Shown: positions 63,601 to 64,000 of the stretch, in pieces
Layout of the letters: each line of letters starts with the position of its first letter
Numbering within the stretch: the first letter of the stretch is position 1
Assembly (NCBI GenBank): GCA_029891385.1
Contig: CM057228.1
Location: 25,758,809 to 25,822,808, forward strand
From: Erythroxylum novogranatense
Taxonomy: Eukaryota; Streptophyta; Magnoliopsida; Malpighiales; Erythroxylaceae
Length of the DNA: 64,000 nucleotides
Direction of reading: 5' to 3'
Notes under the pieces: generated by a model
The model's input: the letters and a program-made list of their open reading frames with translations, nothing else
Databases searched by the model: none
Told to the model about the DNA's origin: nothing
Made by a program: the position numbers and the translations under genes

Positions 63601-63943
63601 CCACAAAAATTGGTAGCCTTTGGGGTTCATTTGAAAAAGATGGATGAAAAGGAAGTGAGGGGTCGGTTAGGAGAGCATGACTGGGCTATGAACATACTTT
63701 GGTTTCTTAAGCATATCTTCATCTATAGAGCTCCGATTGAGGTAGTTCTTGCTTTAAAATAAACAAGAGACTAAGACTACAATTGTTTTGAAAAAGTAAA
63801 ATCATGATTTGGTGATTGATTGGTGTGGGCACACCACCATTGTGGTATGATAGCAAATGAGGGTTCTTTGAAGTAACCCTACAGGTTAATAGGCTCACGT
63901 TCTCACGACTCTGAATATTGGGCACCGAAAATAGGGACCAACA
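60640..63943 (+). mobile_element. Second gypsy-type solo LTR, about 2.8 kb plus an insertion
   Basis: Starts TGTTGGCCCGAATT, close to the start of the solo LTR at 30,823, and ends GGGACCAACA. The flanks AATAA (60,635-60,639) and AATTA (63,944-63,948) would be a target duplication with one change. Inside are a GAGAGCTTTTAGCTCACCCC stretch near 62,584 and CTTCATGAAAGTTGTAG near 62,978, both matched in the other LTR. Two copies of CACCCGAAGGTTACACGGTC lie 72 bp apart (63,227 and 63,299), each followed by a short inverted repeat. Also a block near 62,250-62,320 resembles 32,010-32,080. No coding region. Confidence 0.7.
60743..61226 (+). mobile_element. 484-bp LTR-like insertion nested in the solo LTR
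   Basis: Starts TGGTGTGGTTGGG and ends GCAGAACCA (TG...CA), with target duplication GTGAG at 60,738-60,742 and 61,227-61,231. It holds a TATA box (TATATAAGG, about 60,994) and the stretch TTTGAGCGTCGAAGGGGCCT near 61,090, a wording I know from the 3' part of plant Tat/Retand-type and TRIM LTRs. It also holds the tRNA-like repeat shared with 36,040-36,180. Probably a solo LTR of a small or non-autonomous family. Confidence 0.7.
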
Positions 63944-64000
63944 AATTAGTAGTTCATGATTCTTTCTCCTTTCTCTATCTCTCTTTATCCATTCTTTTTT

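Overview
This is nuclear DNA of a flowering plant, very likely a eudicot. The genes are split by short GT-AG introns, the proteins are plant-specific families, and AT-rich spacers are packed with plant transposon superfamilies (Ty1/copia, gypsy-type solo LTRs, hAT, CACTA and a non-LTR LINE). The species cannot be named from the sequence.

Genes. At 1.2-3.8 kb (minus) lies a ten-exon aspartyl protease of the APF1 type. At 4.3-5.0 kb (minus) is a small three-exon plant-specific protein of unknown role. At 6.1-8.5 kb (minus) is an intronless OSCA4.1-like mechanosensitive/osmosensitive channel. At 11.4-13.6 kb (plus) is a four-exon clade D protein phosphatase 2C with an intron in its 5' leader and two upstream AUGs. 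At 52.0-54.9 kb (plus) is a four-exon DUF630/DUF632 protein with an N-myristoylation signal. It converges on a six-exon receptor-like kinase with almost no ectodomain at 55.4-57.6 kb (minus). All five spliced models were built by hand; each gives canonical splice sites and one continuous reading frame of length divisible by three.

Transposon nest. About 36 kb of the 38 kb between the PP2C and the DUF630/632 gene is mobile DNA. A decayed hAT element (hAT-A, about 14.2-35.2 kb) carries a degraded copia element (14,648-19,465, TSD TGCTG) and a second, related hAT element (hAT-B, 22,882-34,959, 8-bp TSD GGTTGAAG). hAT-B cuts the hAT-A transposase in two. hAT-B itself contains a 5'-truncated LINE, a higher-order minisatellite and a 3.7-kb solo LTR (TSD CTTCG). 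Immediately downstream is a terminus-to-terminus CACTA element of 15.3 kb (35,638-50,905, TSD TGT). Its transposase gene is interrupted by a 1.6-kb solo LTR (TSD AGCAT). At 60.6-63.9 kb is another gypsy-like solo LTR carrying its own 484-bp LTR-like insertion.

How the parts relate. From memory of Arabidopsis, aspartyl protease/OSCA4.1 neighbours (At4g35870-35880) and aspartyl protease/PP2C.D6/DUF630-632 neighbours (At3g51290-51370) suggest that the host genes are an old conserved block. The transposons have pushed that block apart without visibly breaking a gene. I found no wholly new biological system. The most informative signals are the nesting order, the matched repeat periods of about 390-400 bp in three different elements, and the upstream ORFs in the PP2C leader.
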